The translations under genes were made by a program, and so were the position numbers. A stretch of 32,611 nt of DNA from Planctomycetota bacterium (GTDB lineage Bacteria > Planctomycetota > Planctomycetia > Gemmatales > Gemmataceae). Below are positions 1 to 9,199 of the stretch, piece by piece. The first letter of the stretch is position 1, and each line of letters starts with the position of its first letter. The stretch lies in contig JACOUH010000079.1 of the NCBI GenBank assembly GCA_016177925.1, positions 1 to 32,611 of the forward strand. Direction: 5' to 3'. A model generated the notes under the pieces. That model searched no databases. It saw only the letters and a list, made by a program, of their open reading frames with translations, and had not been told where the DNA came from.

Positions 1-1
1 A

Positions 2-1300
2 CCGGCCAGCCAGGTCGACATCCGCCGCCCGCCGGACATCGGCGACTACATCGGCCGCACCATCGAGTGCAAGATCCTCAAGATCGACGAGGCCCGCCGC
101 AACATCGTCGTCTCCCGCCGCAAACTGCTCGAAGACCAGCGCGAGGAAATGAAGAAGAAGCTGCTCGCCGAGATCGAGCCAGGCCAGGTCCGCAAGGGCG
201 TCGTCAAGAACATCGCCGACTTCGGCGCCTTCGTCGACCTCGGCGGCATCGACGGCCTCTTGCACATCACCGACATGCGCTGGGAACGCGTCGTCAACCC
301 GCGCGAGGTCGTCAAGATCGACGAGCAGCTCGAGGTCTACGTCCTCACCGTCGATAAGGAAAAGGAAAAGATCGCCCTGTCGCTCAAGCACCTGATGCCG
401 AACCCGTGGGACAACGTGGCCGCCAAGTATCCGGTCGGCAGCCGGCACAAGGGCGAGGTCGTCAACGTGATGTCCTACGGCGCCTTCGTCAAGTTGGAGC
501 CGGGCATCGAGGGACTGGTCCACATCAGCGAGATGAGCTGGACGCGCCGCATCAACCACCCCAATGAGGTCGTCTCCGGCGGTGATGCGGTCGAGGTGAT
601 GGTACTGAACATCAACAAGGAGAAGCAGGAAATCAGCCTGGGGATCAAGCCGGTCCAGCCCAATCCCTGGGACGAGGTCGTCGGCAAGTATCCGCCGGGG
701 ACGGTCGTCCACGGCACGGTCCGCAACCTGACCAACTACGGCGCCTTTGTCGAGATCGAAGAGGGCATCGATGGCCTCTTGCATGTTTCCGACATGAACT
801 GGACCAAAAAAGTCGCTCACCCTTCCGAGGTCGTCAAGAAGGGCGACAAGGTGACCTGCGTCGTCCTCAACGTCGACCTGGAGCGCAAGCGGATCGCACT
901 GGGTCTGAAGCAGCTCAAGGGCGATCCGTGGGAGGGGGACATCCCGGGCCGCTATCGCCCCGGCGATCTGAAGACGGGCAAGGTGACCAAGCTCACCAAT
1001 TTCGGGGTCTTCGTCGAACTGGAGGAGGGGCTGGAGGGCCTCTTGCACATCTCGGAGCTGGCCGACCACAAGGTGGAAAGCCCCGAGGACATCGTCAAGG
1101 TCGGCGATAGCATCGAGGTCCGCATCCTGCGCGTCGACGCGGCCGAGCGCAAGATTGGCCTGTCACGCAAACGCCTCCAGCAGGGCCCCGGCGAGGAAAC
1201 CGAGGAGGAGGCCGCCCCGCAGCGACCCCAGCGCGAGCTGCGCGGCGGCACCGGTTCCGGCGGTGGGCAGCTCTTCAACGTCCCACCCAAACCCGAGTAG
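2..1300 (+). CDS. rpsA: 30S ribosomal protein S1 (5' truncated by window edge)
   Basis: The reading frame is open from base 2 to the TAG at 1298-1300, so the true start lies upstream of the window. The visible 432 residues hold the end of one S1 (OB-fold RNA-binding) repeat and four complete repeats at about 178-384, 433-648, 691-906 and 952-1164. Each carries the S1 signature of a G-x-V element, an F/Y-G-(A/V)-F-V strand and a (D/E)-G-L-(L/V)-H-(I/V)-S turn. S1 brings mRNA to the 30S subunit. The C-terminal tail (about 1190-1300) is acidic, then rich in Gly, Pro and Arg, and probably disordered. Tandem repeats with strong conservation make the family call secure. The number of missing N-terminal domains cannot be seen, but two is usual for six-repeat S1 proteins. 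Confidence 0.93.
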   Translation, partial: PASQVDIRRPPDIGDYIGRTIECKILKIDEARRNIVVSRRKLLEDQREEMKKKLLAEIEPGQVRKGVVKNIADFGAFVDLGGIDGLLHITDMRWERVVNPREVVKIDEQLEVYVLTVDKEKEKIALSLKHLMPNPWDNVAAKYPVGSRHKGEVVNVMSYGAFVKLEPGIEGLVHISEMSWTRRINHPNEVVSGGDAVEVMVLNINKEKQEISLGIKPVQPNPWDEVVGKYPPGTVVHGTVRNLTNYGAFVEIEEGIDGLLHVSDMNWTKKVAHPSEVVKKGDKVTCVVLNVDLERKRIALGLKQLKGDPWEGDIPGRYRPGDLKTGKVTKLTNFGVFVELEEGLEGLLHISELADHKVESPEDIVKVGDSIEVRILRVDAAERKIGLSRKRLQQGPGEETEEEAAPQRPQRELRGGTGSGGGQLFNVPPKPE

Positions 1301-1312
1301 CGAGCCGCCGGA

Positions 1313-1384
1313 TTCGTGGCCGGGGCTTCGCGGACTCAGCCCCGGGGCCGTCCGGGGCTTCGCGGACTCAGCCCCGGCCACGAA
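1313..1384. repeat. Palindromic element with internal 26-bp direct repeat
   Basis: A perfect 15-bp inverted repeat (1313-1327 against 1370-1384) encloses two identical 26-bp copies (1320-1345 and 1352-1377). Each copy begins CCGGGGCT and ends AGCCCCGG, so each is itself a hairpin. It fills the space between rpsA and the next gene. It may act as an attenuator or terminator, or be a REP/MITE-like mobile repeat. Confidence 0.8.
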
Positions 1385-1404
1385 CCGTTTCTTGGAGGGA
1401 TGAG

Positions 1405-2306
<902 letters not shown>

Positions 2307-2313
<7 letters not shown>

Positions 2314-2390
2314 TGAATGATGAATGATGAATGGAAGAAAGACTCTCCTTGTCTTCCATTCATCATTCATCATTCATCATTCATCAGTTC
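2307..2390. terminator. Heptad-repeat palindrome between convergent genes (probable bidirectional terminator)
   Basis: The left arm (2307-2338) has three tandem TGATGAA heptads and the right arm (2352-2390) has four, in inverted orientation, both followed by the TGGAAGA sequence near a short loop. Apart from the extra heptad the arms are perfectly complementary. Both converging genes end inside it: the dehydrogenase stop is at 2311-2313 and the DUF1501 stop at 2370-2372. Because the heptad contains TGA and ATG, it supplies the stop codon and the final residues LMNDE of the DUF1501 protein. Confidence 0.7.
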
Positions 2391-3794
2391 TGCGATCGGC
2401 TTGCCGTCCCTCACGATGGGAACGGGCCGCCCTGAGAAGTCGGGAAGGGTGATCCGCTCGCCGTCGATGCCGAGGTGACGGTAGACGGTCGCCAGGAAGT
2501 CGTGCGGCCCGACCCGGCGCTCCACGACGTCCTCGCCCTTCTTATCCGTCGCGCCGATCACTCGGCCCCCCGCGATGCCGCCGCCGGCCCACAGCATGGA
2601 GTTGGCGCGCGGCCAGTGGTCGCGACCCGGCTGCGTCGTCCCGGCCGCTGCACTGGCGACCCCGCCGCCGCTGCTGGCCGCGTAGGAGATGCGCGGCGTG
2701 CGGCCGAATTCCCCCGTGACGACCACCAGCACCCGCCTGTCCAGGCCGCGCTCGTACAGGTCCTCGACCAGGGCGGAGACGGCTTGGTCGAAGAACGGCG
2801 CACGGTACTTCAGGGCGTCGAAGACGTGGTGGTTGACGGCATGGTCGTCCCAGTTGGCGACCCGGCCACACAGGGGACCGTCCAGGGTGGTGGTGATGAT
2901 GTCCACGCCGGCCTCGGCCAGGCGGCGGGCCATCAGGAGCTGCTGGCCCCACTGGTTGCGGCCGTAGCGCTGGCGCACCTTGTCGGGCTCCCGGCCCAGG
3001 TCGAACGCCCGTGCCGCTTCGGGGCTGGTCAGCAAGGTCAGCGCCTGCCGCTCGAAGCGGTCCAGGGACCGCATGACCCCCGAGCGGTCGATGTCGCGGC
3101 GCAGCTCATCGAACCGCTTCTTCAGGCCAACCCGCTCGACGAGCCGTTGCGCCTCGCGGGGGTCGGTGAGGCCGACGTTGGGGACGCGGAAGTCGGGGGC
3201 GTTGGGATCGCCGGTGACGGCAAAGGGGGCATACGACTCGCCCAGGTAGGCGGGCCCCGCGATGATGAAGCCGTCGTAGCGGACGATGGGATTCACCCCA
3301 ACGTAATTGGGGAGCTTGCGACGCTCGGCGGCGCGCAGGTAGTGGGCAACGGTCATGAAGTCGGGCAGCGCGGGCCTCTCCTTGTCCTGGGCATCGGCGT
3401 CGCCCGAGAGCAGTTGCAGCGATCCCGCCGGGTGACCGCCGCCGGTGTGGACCATCGAGCGGAGGACGGCGAATCGGTGGGAGAGGGCCGCCTGGCGGGG
3501 CAGCAGTTCGCCGACGCGCAGGTCGGGCGTGCGCGTGGCGATGGCCTTGTACGGCCCGCGGTACTCGGCGGGAGCGTCGGGCTTGGGATCATAGGTTTCC
3601 AGGTGGCTGGCACCGCCGCGCAGCCAGACGACGATGACCGCCGTCCGTTCGCGGGGCGCGGCGCCGGCCTCAGCCCGCAGGCGGAGCAAGCCAGGCAACG
3701 ACAGGCTGCCGAACGCGGCCAGTCCTGCTCGCAGGAACTCCCGACGGGACACACTTGATCGCTTCGTGGCGGCAGGGTGGAACATCGAAGCCAT
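2370..3794 (-). CDS. DUF1501 domain-containing protein, Tat-exported
   Basis: This 474-residue member of the DUF1501 family belongs to the alkaline phosphatase/sulfatase superfamily and is greatly expanded in planctomycetes. The N-terminus carries a twin-arginine signal (SRREFLRAG, then a hydrophobic stretch to about residue 45), so it is predicted to be exported folded. Family blocks seen are VVWLRGGASHLETYDPKPDAP, with the Asp of the DPK motif, the HTGGGHPAGS block, RYGRNQWGQ, VVVTGEFGRTP, and GRDHWPRANSMLWAGGG near the C-terminus, which supply the usual His/Asp/Glu metal-ligand candidates. Such genes usually sit beside DUF1549/DUF1553 cytochrome genes, but this one stands alone. The biochemical activity is unproven. 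The C-terminal residues come from the heptad palindrome. Confidence 0.88.
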   Translation of the reverse strand: MASMFHPAATKRSSVSRREFLRAGLAAFGSLSLPGLLRLRAEAGAAPRERTAVIVVWLRGGASHLETYDPKPDAPAEYRGPYKAIATRTPDLRVGELLPRQAALSHRFAVLRSMVHTGGGHPAGSLQLLSGDADAQDKERPALPDFMTVAHYLRAAERRKLPNYVGVNPIVRYDGFIIAGPAYLGESYAPFAVTGDPNAPDFRVPNVGLTDPREAQRLVERVGLKKRFDELRRDIDRSGVMRSLDRFERQALTLLTSPEAARAFDLGREPDKVRQRYGRNQWGQQLLMARRLAEAGVDIITTTLDGPLCGRVANWDDHAVNHHVFDALKYRAPFFDQAVSALVEDLYERGLDRRVLVVVTGEFGRTPRISYAASSGGGVASAAAGTTQPGRDHWPRANSMLWAGGGIAGGRVIGATDKKGEDVVERRVGPHDFLATVYRHLGIDGERITLPDFSGRPVPIVRDGKPIAELMNDE

Positions 3795-4028
3795 TGGACT
3801 CCCGACTGGCTGGGAAGGAAACGCTTCTGGAACACATCGGCAGGAGGGCGGCGGCCGCGGACCTGGGCAATCCTTGACCTTCAGTGTACCCGCGCTCCCG
3901 CCAGCAGGGAAGCAAAGGGACGCGGATGATCGGCTTTGGGGATGGGTGATAGTTCTTGAGTGTCTTCAGAAGCTCACGCCCACTTCTGCGCGACTTCAAA
4001 TTCGAGCAACCCCTGCACAGGTTCGGGA

Positions 4029-5666
4029 TCACCGGCCCGTGTTCCGCCTCGCGCGCCGCCTCTTCGGCGCGACTGTCTGGGGCGTTCCTGCGGGGATGAG
4101 GGTGGAAATGGTCTGGGAGAGGATCGGCTCACGTCCCAACAACTCTCGAAGCGTGACGGGGGACGGGATGCCGAGAACGGCGGCAATCGCCGTATCAACC
4201 TCAACCCGAGTCGGGTCGATTGCGACCGCCGGGAGGTAGTCGAACTCCGACAAGGCGAGGCGGTCATACGCCGCCGCCAGGGCCGACAAGTCCTCCACAT
4301 CAAGACCAAGAATATCAAGAACGGGTAGGCGTCCGAGTGTCGGCTTTTTGAATTGAACCCAGGCCCCTTCTGTCTCCTCGCGGCACCCCAAGAGGAGCAG
4401 GAAGGCGAACGTGGAGTTTAGCCAGAGTACCAACGCCTTTTCTGCCTTCTCCATCCTCACCGGGTCGCACTTGAGAACTGTCGGCCACCAGATGTTTGCG
4501 AGCGCTTTCTGCGGCAGTCGCACGGCAAGCAGTCGCTTCGTGTTGAGCCGCACCCGTTGCACGATTTGCACGCGCCCGGCCTTGGGCCACAGGGCCGTGT
4601 GCTTCCGGAGTTTTCGCCCTTTCAGAGCTGCCGAGAGCGGCGTGAGATAACGATTGGACTGGCACTGCATGGTCGTGATGACAGAGGCGTCATGATCCAA
4701 GAGAGCAGGGTACGATGTCCTGCCGCCGGACTTGGCAAAGCCATCGGCGATGTCCCGCGGGTCCGGTCCCAAGTCAGCAAACCTCCCAAGGGGGCAGAGT
4801 GGCAACTCGCCGCATACCCCTTCCCCTGGCAGGTACAGCGTCCCTCGTTGCAGATGAAACAGCGCCCTGGTCAGGTCTGACTGAGCGAACGCGCAGGGCA
4901 ATTCCCAGGCGTGACAGGACTTCAAGTCTTCCCACGGGATGCTGACCACCTCGCCAAGCTTCCTCCCCCCGACGTTCGCTTCCAGAGCCGTTTCCTGGGT
5001 TTCGAGGTCCGGAACGTGACCGGCAACGCACCGTGCTAGACTCAGGGCTTCGACCGCGCTGCGGGGCTGCTGCCACAGGTTCACGCACGTCGTCACACGA
5101 CCGAAAGTGGACTCCCCCTCCCGCAGTTTTCGGGCGACGAGCAGGACTTCGCTGAGATTGGTATTCTCCGAGAAATTCCACTGTTTCGGGGCATGGCTGC
5201 ATACGAGGTACTCCAGGCGATACTTTTCCGCCAAGAGTTTGCGCGTTTCCTGCCACGCGATGCCGGTCAGTACAGCGCGCGGCAGGACCAAGGAAAGCCG
5301 GCCACCCGGTTTGATCGCGGTGTCGGCGAGGGCGGTGAACACTGCGGCCATGCCGGCGGTAATGCTGGCTCGCACATGCCGGTCACGGACCATGTTCCGA
5401 AGCCGCTTCTGAATTCCGGGGCGGTCAGCCGCCGGGATATTGCCAAAGAGGAGATTCGGTTGTCGGCTGCTGGTGAAGGGCGGGTTCATGACGCACAAGT
5501 CAAGGTCGGGGTAGCCGACGAGACGGCCAGCGGGGAACTTCCCCGTTGCCGTTGGGATAGTCGCCCGGCTGAACAACCTTCCGATCGTCTGCCGCGACTC
5601 GAAAAACTCCAAGCTCCCCAAGTCAACCGAATCACCCCCAAGGCTCATACAAGCCAGATTGGTCAC
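4029..5666 (-). CDS. Type IIG-like restriction-modification enzyme, C-terminal part (motif IV and target recognition); frameshifted
   Basis: This frame continues the adenine-specific DNA methyltransferase begun by the next entry. Its first possible start is a GTG at 5664-5666, but coding similarity runs upstream of that (PYNVTNLACMSLGGDS), so it is probably not an independent gene. The catalytic motif IV of N6-adenine methyltransferases, NPPF, lies at about residues 61-64 after DLDLCVM. Later blocks (GGRLSLVLPRAVLTG, then CSHAPKQWNFSENTNLSEVLLVARK) match the rest of the N6_Mtase fold. The remaining 300 or so residues would be the target recognition domain. The C-terminus is basic. Joined to the upstream part, the product would be about 1,000 residues, normal for single-chain type IIG enzymes. 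Base composition is visibly less GC-rich than the neighbours, consistent with transfer. Confidence 0.75.
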   Translation of the reverse strand: MTNLACMSLGGDSVDLGSLEFFESRQTIGRLFSRATIPTATGKFPAGRLVGYPDLDLCVMNPPFTSSRQPNLLFGNIPAADRPGIQKRLRNMVRDRHVRASITAGMAAVFTALADTAIKPGGRLSLVLPRAVLTGIAWQETRKLLAEKYRLEYLVCSHAPKQWNFSENTNLSEVLLVARKLREGESTFGRVTTCVNLWQQPRSAVEALSLARCVAGHVPDLETQETALEANVGGRKLGEVVSIPWEDLKSCHAWELPCAFAQSDLTRALFHLQRGTLYLPGEGVCGELPLCPLGRFADLGPDPRDIADGFAKSGGRTSYPALLDHDASVITTMQCQSNRYLTPLSAALKGRKLRKHTALWPKAGRVQIVQRVRLNTKRLLAVRLPQKALANIWWPTVLKCDPVRMEKAEKALVLWLNSTFAFLLLLGCREETEGAWVQFKKPTLGRLPVLDILGLDVEDLSALAAAYDRLALSEFDYLPAVAIDPTRVEVDTAIAAVLGIPSPVTLRELLGREPILSQTISTLIPAGTPQTVAPKRRRARRNTGR

Positions 5667-6966
5667 ATTGTATGGCGGTATCGGGGACGCGGAGCGACAA
5701 AGTGGAGGCCGTCAGGTGGATCGCGGATGGCAGGACATCGAACCCGTAAAGCACCTTCTCGACGACTGCGGCCTGGAACTGATTGATCTGCGGGACAACT
5801 CCCCGCTCCCCACAAGACCACACATAGTTGTCAAGCAGGGAGTCGGCTGCGGCCATCAATAGCGTCCCTGTCCCACAGGCGAAGTCGGCGACGGCCAGCC
5901 CCTTGACGGCTTCAAGGTCGGACCAGTCGAGGCGGTCGCTCTGGGGGAGGGACAACTTCAACAGCAATGTTGCCGCTGGAATCGACGTGTAGAAGGCGCC
6001 GAGGTGCTTTGCCTCGGCAAGCAGTCGATGAAAGATGCGTCCCGCAAGGTCATGGCGCAGTGCCGCCCGGCGCCCGACAACCCAAAGCGCGGTGTCGGCC
6101 ATCTCCTGAACGGCTCGCCGCATGTCGTCATTCGCCGTGAGGGAGTCAAGAACGTGGAACGCCGTATCAAAGATCGGCCAGTAGTTGATTTCGTCAAGGA
6201 TGAGCCGCCAGTGCTCGCGCAGGTTCTTCACAATGTCCGCGTCGGACGCGAACCGCCTGAGAGGGGAAACTCTGGTCTGGGTCTGCGCCAATACCTCCTG
6301 AAAGATCATCGCGTTGACGAGGATCAGCCCTGCGATCCGTGCGGTTGCCTGACGCTTCTGGGCGCCCATCTGGCCCTTTTCTCGAACACCCAGAGCGAGG
6401 CCCATTCGCTCGATCGTGGCGGGCTGACTGCGCAACCCCCCGAGAAACTCGCTGATGGCGTCCTGCATCCTCACCACGGCGTTTTCCAAGGTAGTGTCTT
6501 GGGCGAGTTGTTCATAGGACCGGCGAAGGGCAGCGGAGAGGTCATCCACGCCACCGCCATCAAAATCCGGAACGGTAGCGCCGACGAACAGATCGCGGGT
6601 CAATTCGCTTGCTTCGGTGAGGATGGCAAATTGCAAGGTCGCGGAGGCCAACCCCTCTTTCTGTGCCTTGAGGGCAAGTTGCCGAAGCCGCGCCGGGTAG
6701 ACGACGGCCACGCCAATGTGAGCAACGCCATCGCTGAGTCGCCCCTGTGCCTTTTCGTAGGCCCGTTTCGCCGCACTCGGCGTGCTGGACCACTCTGCCT
6801 CAATGACGAGTCTCAACCCCTGAAAATCAAGCAAGACGTCCGGCATTTGCACGCTGCTCTTGCCCTTGTTGTGAACCTGAAGGATTTGTTCAGGAGCGGC
6901 GACAAGGCCACGCTCCACGAGCAGTTGCGCAAGGAGGACATTGGCGACTTCTTGGCGTGAGGGCAT
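5632..6966 (-). CDS. Type IIG-like restriction-modification enzyme, N-terminal part (nuclease-like and SAM-binding motif I); frameshifted
   Basis: The N-terminal region has a PD-(D/E)xK-like block (MPDVLLDFQGLRLVIEAEW), suggesting a fused restriction nuclease with an unusual EAE end. A helical segment follows, then the SAM-binding motif I (VADFACGTGTLLMAAADSLL) and the conserved YGFDVLPSAIHLTASTLSL. The frame then stops at 5632-5634, before motif IV, which lies in the overlapping -1-strand frame of the previous entry. Removing one base from the four-C run at 5683-5686 would join the frames as ...LRVPIPPYNVTN..., as expected for the family. The start was set at the ATG 6966 because a promoter-like sequence at 7067-7095 lies downstream of the longer ATG at 7113 and because MPSRQEVANVLL begins conserved-looking sequence; ATG 7032 is an alternative. 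Confidence 0.72.
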   Translation of the reverse strand: MPSRQEVANVLLAQLLVERGLVAAPEQILQVHNKGKSSVQMPDVLLDFQGLRLVIEAEWSSTPSAAKRAYEKAQGRLSDGVAHIGVAVVYPARLRQLALKAQKEGLASATLQFAILTEASELTRDLFVGATVPDFDGGGVDDLSAALRRSYEQLAQDTTLENAVVRMQDAISEFLGGLRSQPATIERMGLALGVREKGQMGAQKRQATARIAGLILVNAMIFQEVLAQTQTRVSPLRRFASDADIVKNLREHWRLILDEINYWPIFDTAFHVLDSLTANDDMRRAVQEMADTALWVVGRRAALRHDLAGRIFHRLLAEAKHLGAFYTSIPAATLLLKLSLPQSDRLDWSDLEAVKGLAVADFACGTGTLLMAAADSLLDNYVWSCGERGVVPQINQFQAAVVEKVLYGFDVLPSAIHLTASTLSLRVPDTAIQCDQSGLYEPWG

Positions 6967-7453
6967 GGTGCGCGAAGGGTCAGTGGGGGCGCAATCAAGG
7001 CCGGCGCCCGAGGACGGCAGGCTGGGCATCATGTCCAGTGCGAGTGTGCAACGACCTTGCGGCCCATTCGTATCGCGCCTCTGGAGAGGCGTCAATAAAA
7101 AAACAATCGGCATTTAAGGAAAAGTTGGAATAACCGACATGATTGTGCGGACCCGTGGACGGACGGTCAGCGGAGAGAGCGACTGCTAATCGCAAGAGCC
7201 ACACATTACCGAGAAAATTGAGGCAAGGGCAAACAGGCCGCTTGGGGTCTTTTCATTTCTGAATTGCGTTGCGCTCCGGCGAAATGCGTTGCGCGTGGGC
7301 AATGCGTTGCAAAGCCCTGTGTGTGTGCGCCGCGCAATGCAATCCATTAAGCCGTTGAGCCAACGAGACGTACGACCGGGGTTCGTTGCCTGTGGTTCCG
7401 CCGCGGCTGTTACCCTCGTTTGAACCGTCCCGGCCAGGGACTTGTCTCGTCGG
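6967..7453. other. Intergenic region with three iteron-like repeats
   Basis: Apart from the putative promoter, this gap holds three direct copies of (A/T)TGCGTTGC at 7264-7274 (extended to GCGC), 7284-7294 (extended to GCGC) and 7302-7310, spaced 20 and 18 bp apart, about two helical turns. They lie between the methyltransferase gene and the stop of the ThuA-like gene. No coding sequence is supported. The region is less GC-rich than average. Confidence 0.5.
7067..7095 (-). promoter_or_regulatory. Putative promoter with internal palindrome upstream of the methyltransferase gene
   Basis: Read on the minus strand, TTGACG (7095-7090), a 17-bp spacer and TACGAA (7072-7067) resemble a housekeeping promoter; the -10 match is weak (3 of 6). 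The spacer holds an inverted repeat GCCTCT-CC-AGAGGC at 7077-7090, a possible operator. A T-rich run lies just upstream, which would suit an UP element. Confidence 0.4.
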
Positions 7454-8395
7454 TCAGCTCTCCACGGCTCGGAGAGGAGGGCGCGTCGCCCTGGCTGGTC
7501 CGCGCAGACCGGACGTCGGGACGCGCCGTCGTTTCGCCAGGGGATCGATGTACCAGCGGTAGCCGCCGGTGTCGCTGAAGAACAGGTACTTCCGGTTCTC
7601 CTCCCACCAGGCCCGCCACTGCTCGGGCTTCGCATCCGTCCCCGGCCCTTCCGGCGCGTACCGGCCCAGCAGCCGCCGCGCAGGGCCCTGATCCCCAAGA
7701 CCAGCGATCGCTTTGGGAAAGAACTCGGGGGAAGACGGTGGGACGCCGAACGACCGGGCCTCGACGTCCATGAGGAGCCCCTGGCCATCGCCTGCGTGGA
7801 GGTAGTCCCGGGCATCTTTGAACCACTCAACGAGTTGCGCGCGTGTCTTCCCCTTGAGCTTCGCGTAGGTTTCCTTCGTCAAGTAATACTCCAGGGCCTT
7901 CAGGTCTTCGTCCGACCCCTGCAAGCGGCGGGCAATCGCGTCGCGGTCGAAAATCCGCGTGCCCTGGGTGAACACGCACGGCGTTCGGACGATGGGGCGG
8001 TCCTCGGTGAAGCGGGAGACATAAGCAATGGCATTGACGAGCAGGGCCCGGCCGGCGTTGCTCATCTCCGACGGGGCCAGGTCGAAGCCGAAGTGGAGCA
8101 GGTGGCCCTGACGCCAGACGGCTCCAGCTTGCGGCGTCTTATAGTTGATGCCCCCGCAGAGCACCTCCAACTCGGGCGCCTGTTCGTGCTCGTGCGTGTA
8201 GGTACACCAGCCGGGGATGCGATCCTTCTTCCCGTCGCGGGCCAGCGGCAGCACGTCCACCGACCTGTCGGAGACAGCGTTCTTCCAGGCCTCGGGCGTA
8301 CCGAAGGGCATGGTCTTCTTGACGTCGATGGCAAGGGGCGAGCGGAAGGCCTCGTGTCGGACGCGTAACCCGTACGCGTAGGGGTCCAGGCATGT
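7454..8395 (-). CDS. ThuA-like secreted protein, C-terminal part beyond an in-frame TGA
   Basis: This segment is in the same frame as the upstream 8396-8770 segment and separated from it only by TGA (8398-8396). Coding-like sequence starts immediately after the TGA (TCLDPYAYGLRVRHEAFRSP), well before the first ATG at 8311, so it reads as the continuation of one gene of 439 codons. It contains a glutamine-amidotransferase/ThuA-like second half: VLCGGINYKTPQAGAVWRQG, then HLLHFGFDLAPSEMSNAGRA and a helical C-terminal region ending in a basic tail. No other lesion is seen over about 310 codons. It is either a recent nonsense mutation, a sequence error, or recoding of UGA as selenocysteine (see the hairpin at 8361-8379). 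The function is unknown. Confidence 0.6.
   Translation of the reverse strand, partial: TCLDPYAYGLRVRHEAFRSPLAIDVKKTMPFGTPEAWKNAVSDRSVDVLPLARDGKKDRIPGWCTYTHEHEQAPELEVLCGGINYKTPQAGAVWRQGHLLHFGFDLAPSEMSNAGRALLVNAIAYVSRFTEDRPIVRTPCVFTQGTRIFDRDAIARRLQGSDEDLKALEYYLTKETYAKLKGKTRAQLVEWFKDARDYLHAGDGQGLLMDVEARSFGVPPSSPEFFPKAIAGLGDQGPARRLLGRYAPEGPGTDAKPEQWRAWWEENRKYLFFSDTGGYRWYIDPLAKRRRVPTSGLRGPARATRPPLRAVES
8361..8379 (-). promoter_or_regulatory. SECIS-like hairpin downstream of an in-frame TGA
   Basis: On the minus strand ACGCGUA-CGGGU-UACGCGU forms a perfect 7-bp stem with a 5-nt loop. The loop begins 24 nt after the TGA (8398-8396) and has G among its first two bases. Both fit what is described for bacterial selenocysteine insertion elements (short stem, apical loop about 16-37 nt after UGA). 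In GC-rich coding DNA such a hairpin can also arise by chance. Confidence 0.3.
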
Positions 8396-8770
8396 TCAGC
8401 CGGCCCCGCCGATGATCTGCCACTGCCCTGCCAGCAGCAGGCCGGCGCTGCCCAGCAGGACAGTCGGCTTCGACCACTCTTCCAGCTTGCCGAACGGAGA
8501 CTTCGCCTTGCGGAGGTCCGTGTCTCGCTGCGACCAGTCCAGCAGCACGACGTCGGCTCCCTTCGCGGCGGTGGGGTCGAAGCGCTCGCGGTCGGCGACC
8601 GTCGCCTGCTTGAAGTGCTTCCTCAAGAAGGCATCGTAGTCGACCGCCCGAGGGCTTTTGGCGTTACCGACGTACAGGACGCGCAAGGGCAGCACCGGCT
8701 CACCGGCCACGCCCTTGGCACAGCAGACGCCCACGGCCGCCACGGCTAGCAGGCTCGCCCATCGTCTCAT
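8396..8770 (-). CDS. ThuA-like secreted protein, N-terminal part ending at TGA
   Basis: The first 124 residues start at ATG 8770 with a GGGAGAAG ribosome-binding-like sequence upstream. They include a signal peptide (MRRWASLLAVAAVGVCCAKG, cleavage near residue 23), so the product is exported. The fold resembles the first half of ThuA/glutamine-amidotransferase-like proteins common in planctomycetes: LRVLYVGNAKSPRAVDYDAF, then ADVVLLDWSQRD and KPTVLLGSAGLLLAGQW. The frame stops at TGA after IIGGAG, in the middle of a domain, and coding continues in the same frame. Without read-through the product would be an incomplete domain. Confidence 0.65.
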   Translation of the reverse strand: MRRWASLLAVAAVGVCCAKGVAGEPVLPLRVLYVGNAKSPRAVDYDAFLRKHFKQATVADRERFDPTAAKGADVVLLDWSQRDTDLRKAKSPFGKLEEWSKPTVLLGSAGLLLAGQWQIIGGAG

Positions 8771-9199
8771 GGTCGTCTTCTCCCGGTGAAGGGGCTCTGC
8801 TCATTGTGCCCCGGCACGAACCCCTGTCAAGGAGCCAGCACGAACCCTCGTAGGGACAGCCGGCTCGGCTGTCCCATGCTACAACTACGACAGGCGAGCC
8901 GCCTGTCGCTACGGGGTCGACTGTCAAGGTGCTAGCACGAAACGGTAGTTGGGGGCTTTGGTGTGAAGAAAGACCCGCAACGGGGGTGGCATGCTTTCGC
9001 GGCCCGCGCTGGTTTCGCCCAGAGGTTGACCCTGGGGGCCGCGAAAGCATGGCACACACCGGAGCATTCGATTGGTTACAGAGAAGCATCCCTCTACCGT
9101 TTGGTGCTAGCACTTGCGGCGGTAAGGAGAGGTCCTATAATCATCAAAAGTGACGGACTTCCCCCGCCGATGAGCGGGGCGACTCAGTGAGAAAACCCG
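8771..9199. other. Intergenic region with several palindromes and a bracketing direct repeat
   Basis: No gene is supported here. The gap holds hairpins at 8853-8875 (9-bp arms) and 8888-8908 (8-bp arms). Both lie between two 21-bp direct repeats, CTGTCAAGG(A/T)GC(C/T)AGCACGAA, at 8824-8844 and 8921-8941 (19 of 21 identical). A separate inverted repeat has 15-bp arms at 8990-9004 and 9037-9051. Promoters for the minus-strand ThuA-like gene and for nuoI must lie in this divergent gap but no convincing one was seen. Confidence 0.6.

Noticed and set aside
2475..3758. 427-residue open frame opposite the DUF1501 gene
   Set aside because: Antisense shadow; the minus-strand frame has the family motifs and the Tat signal.
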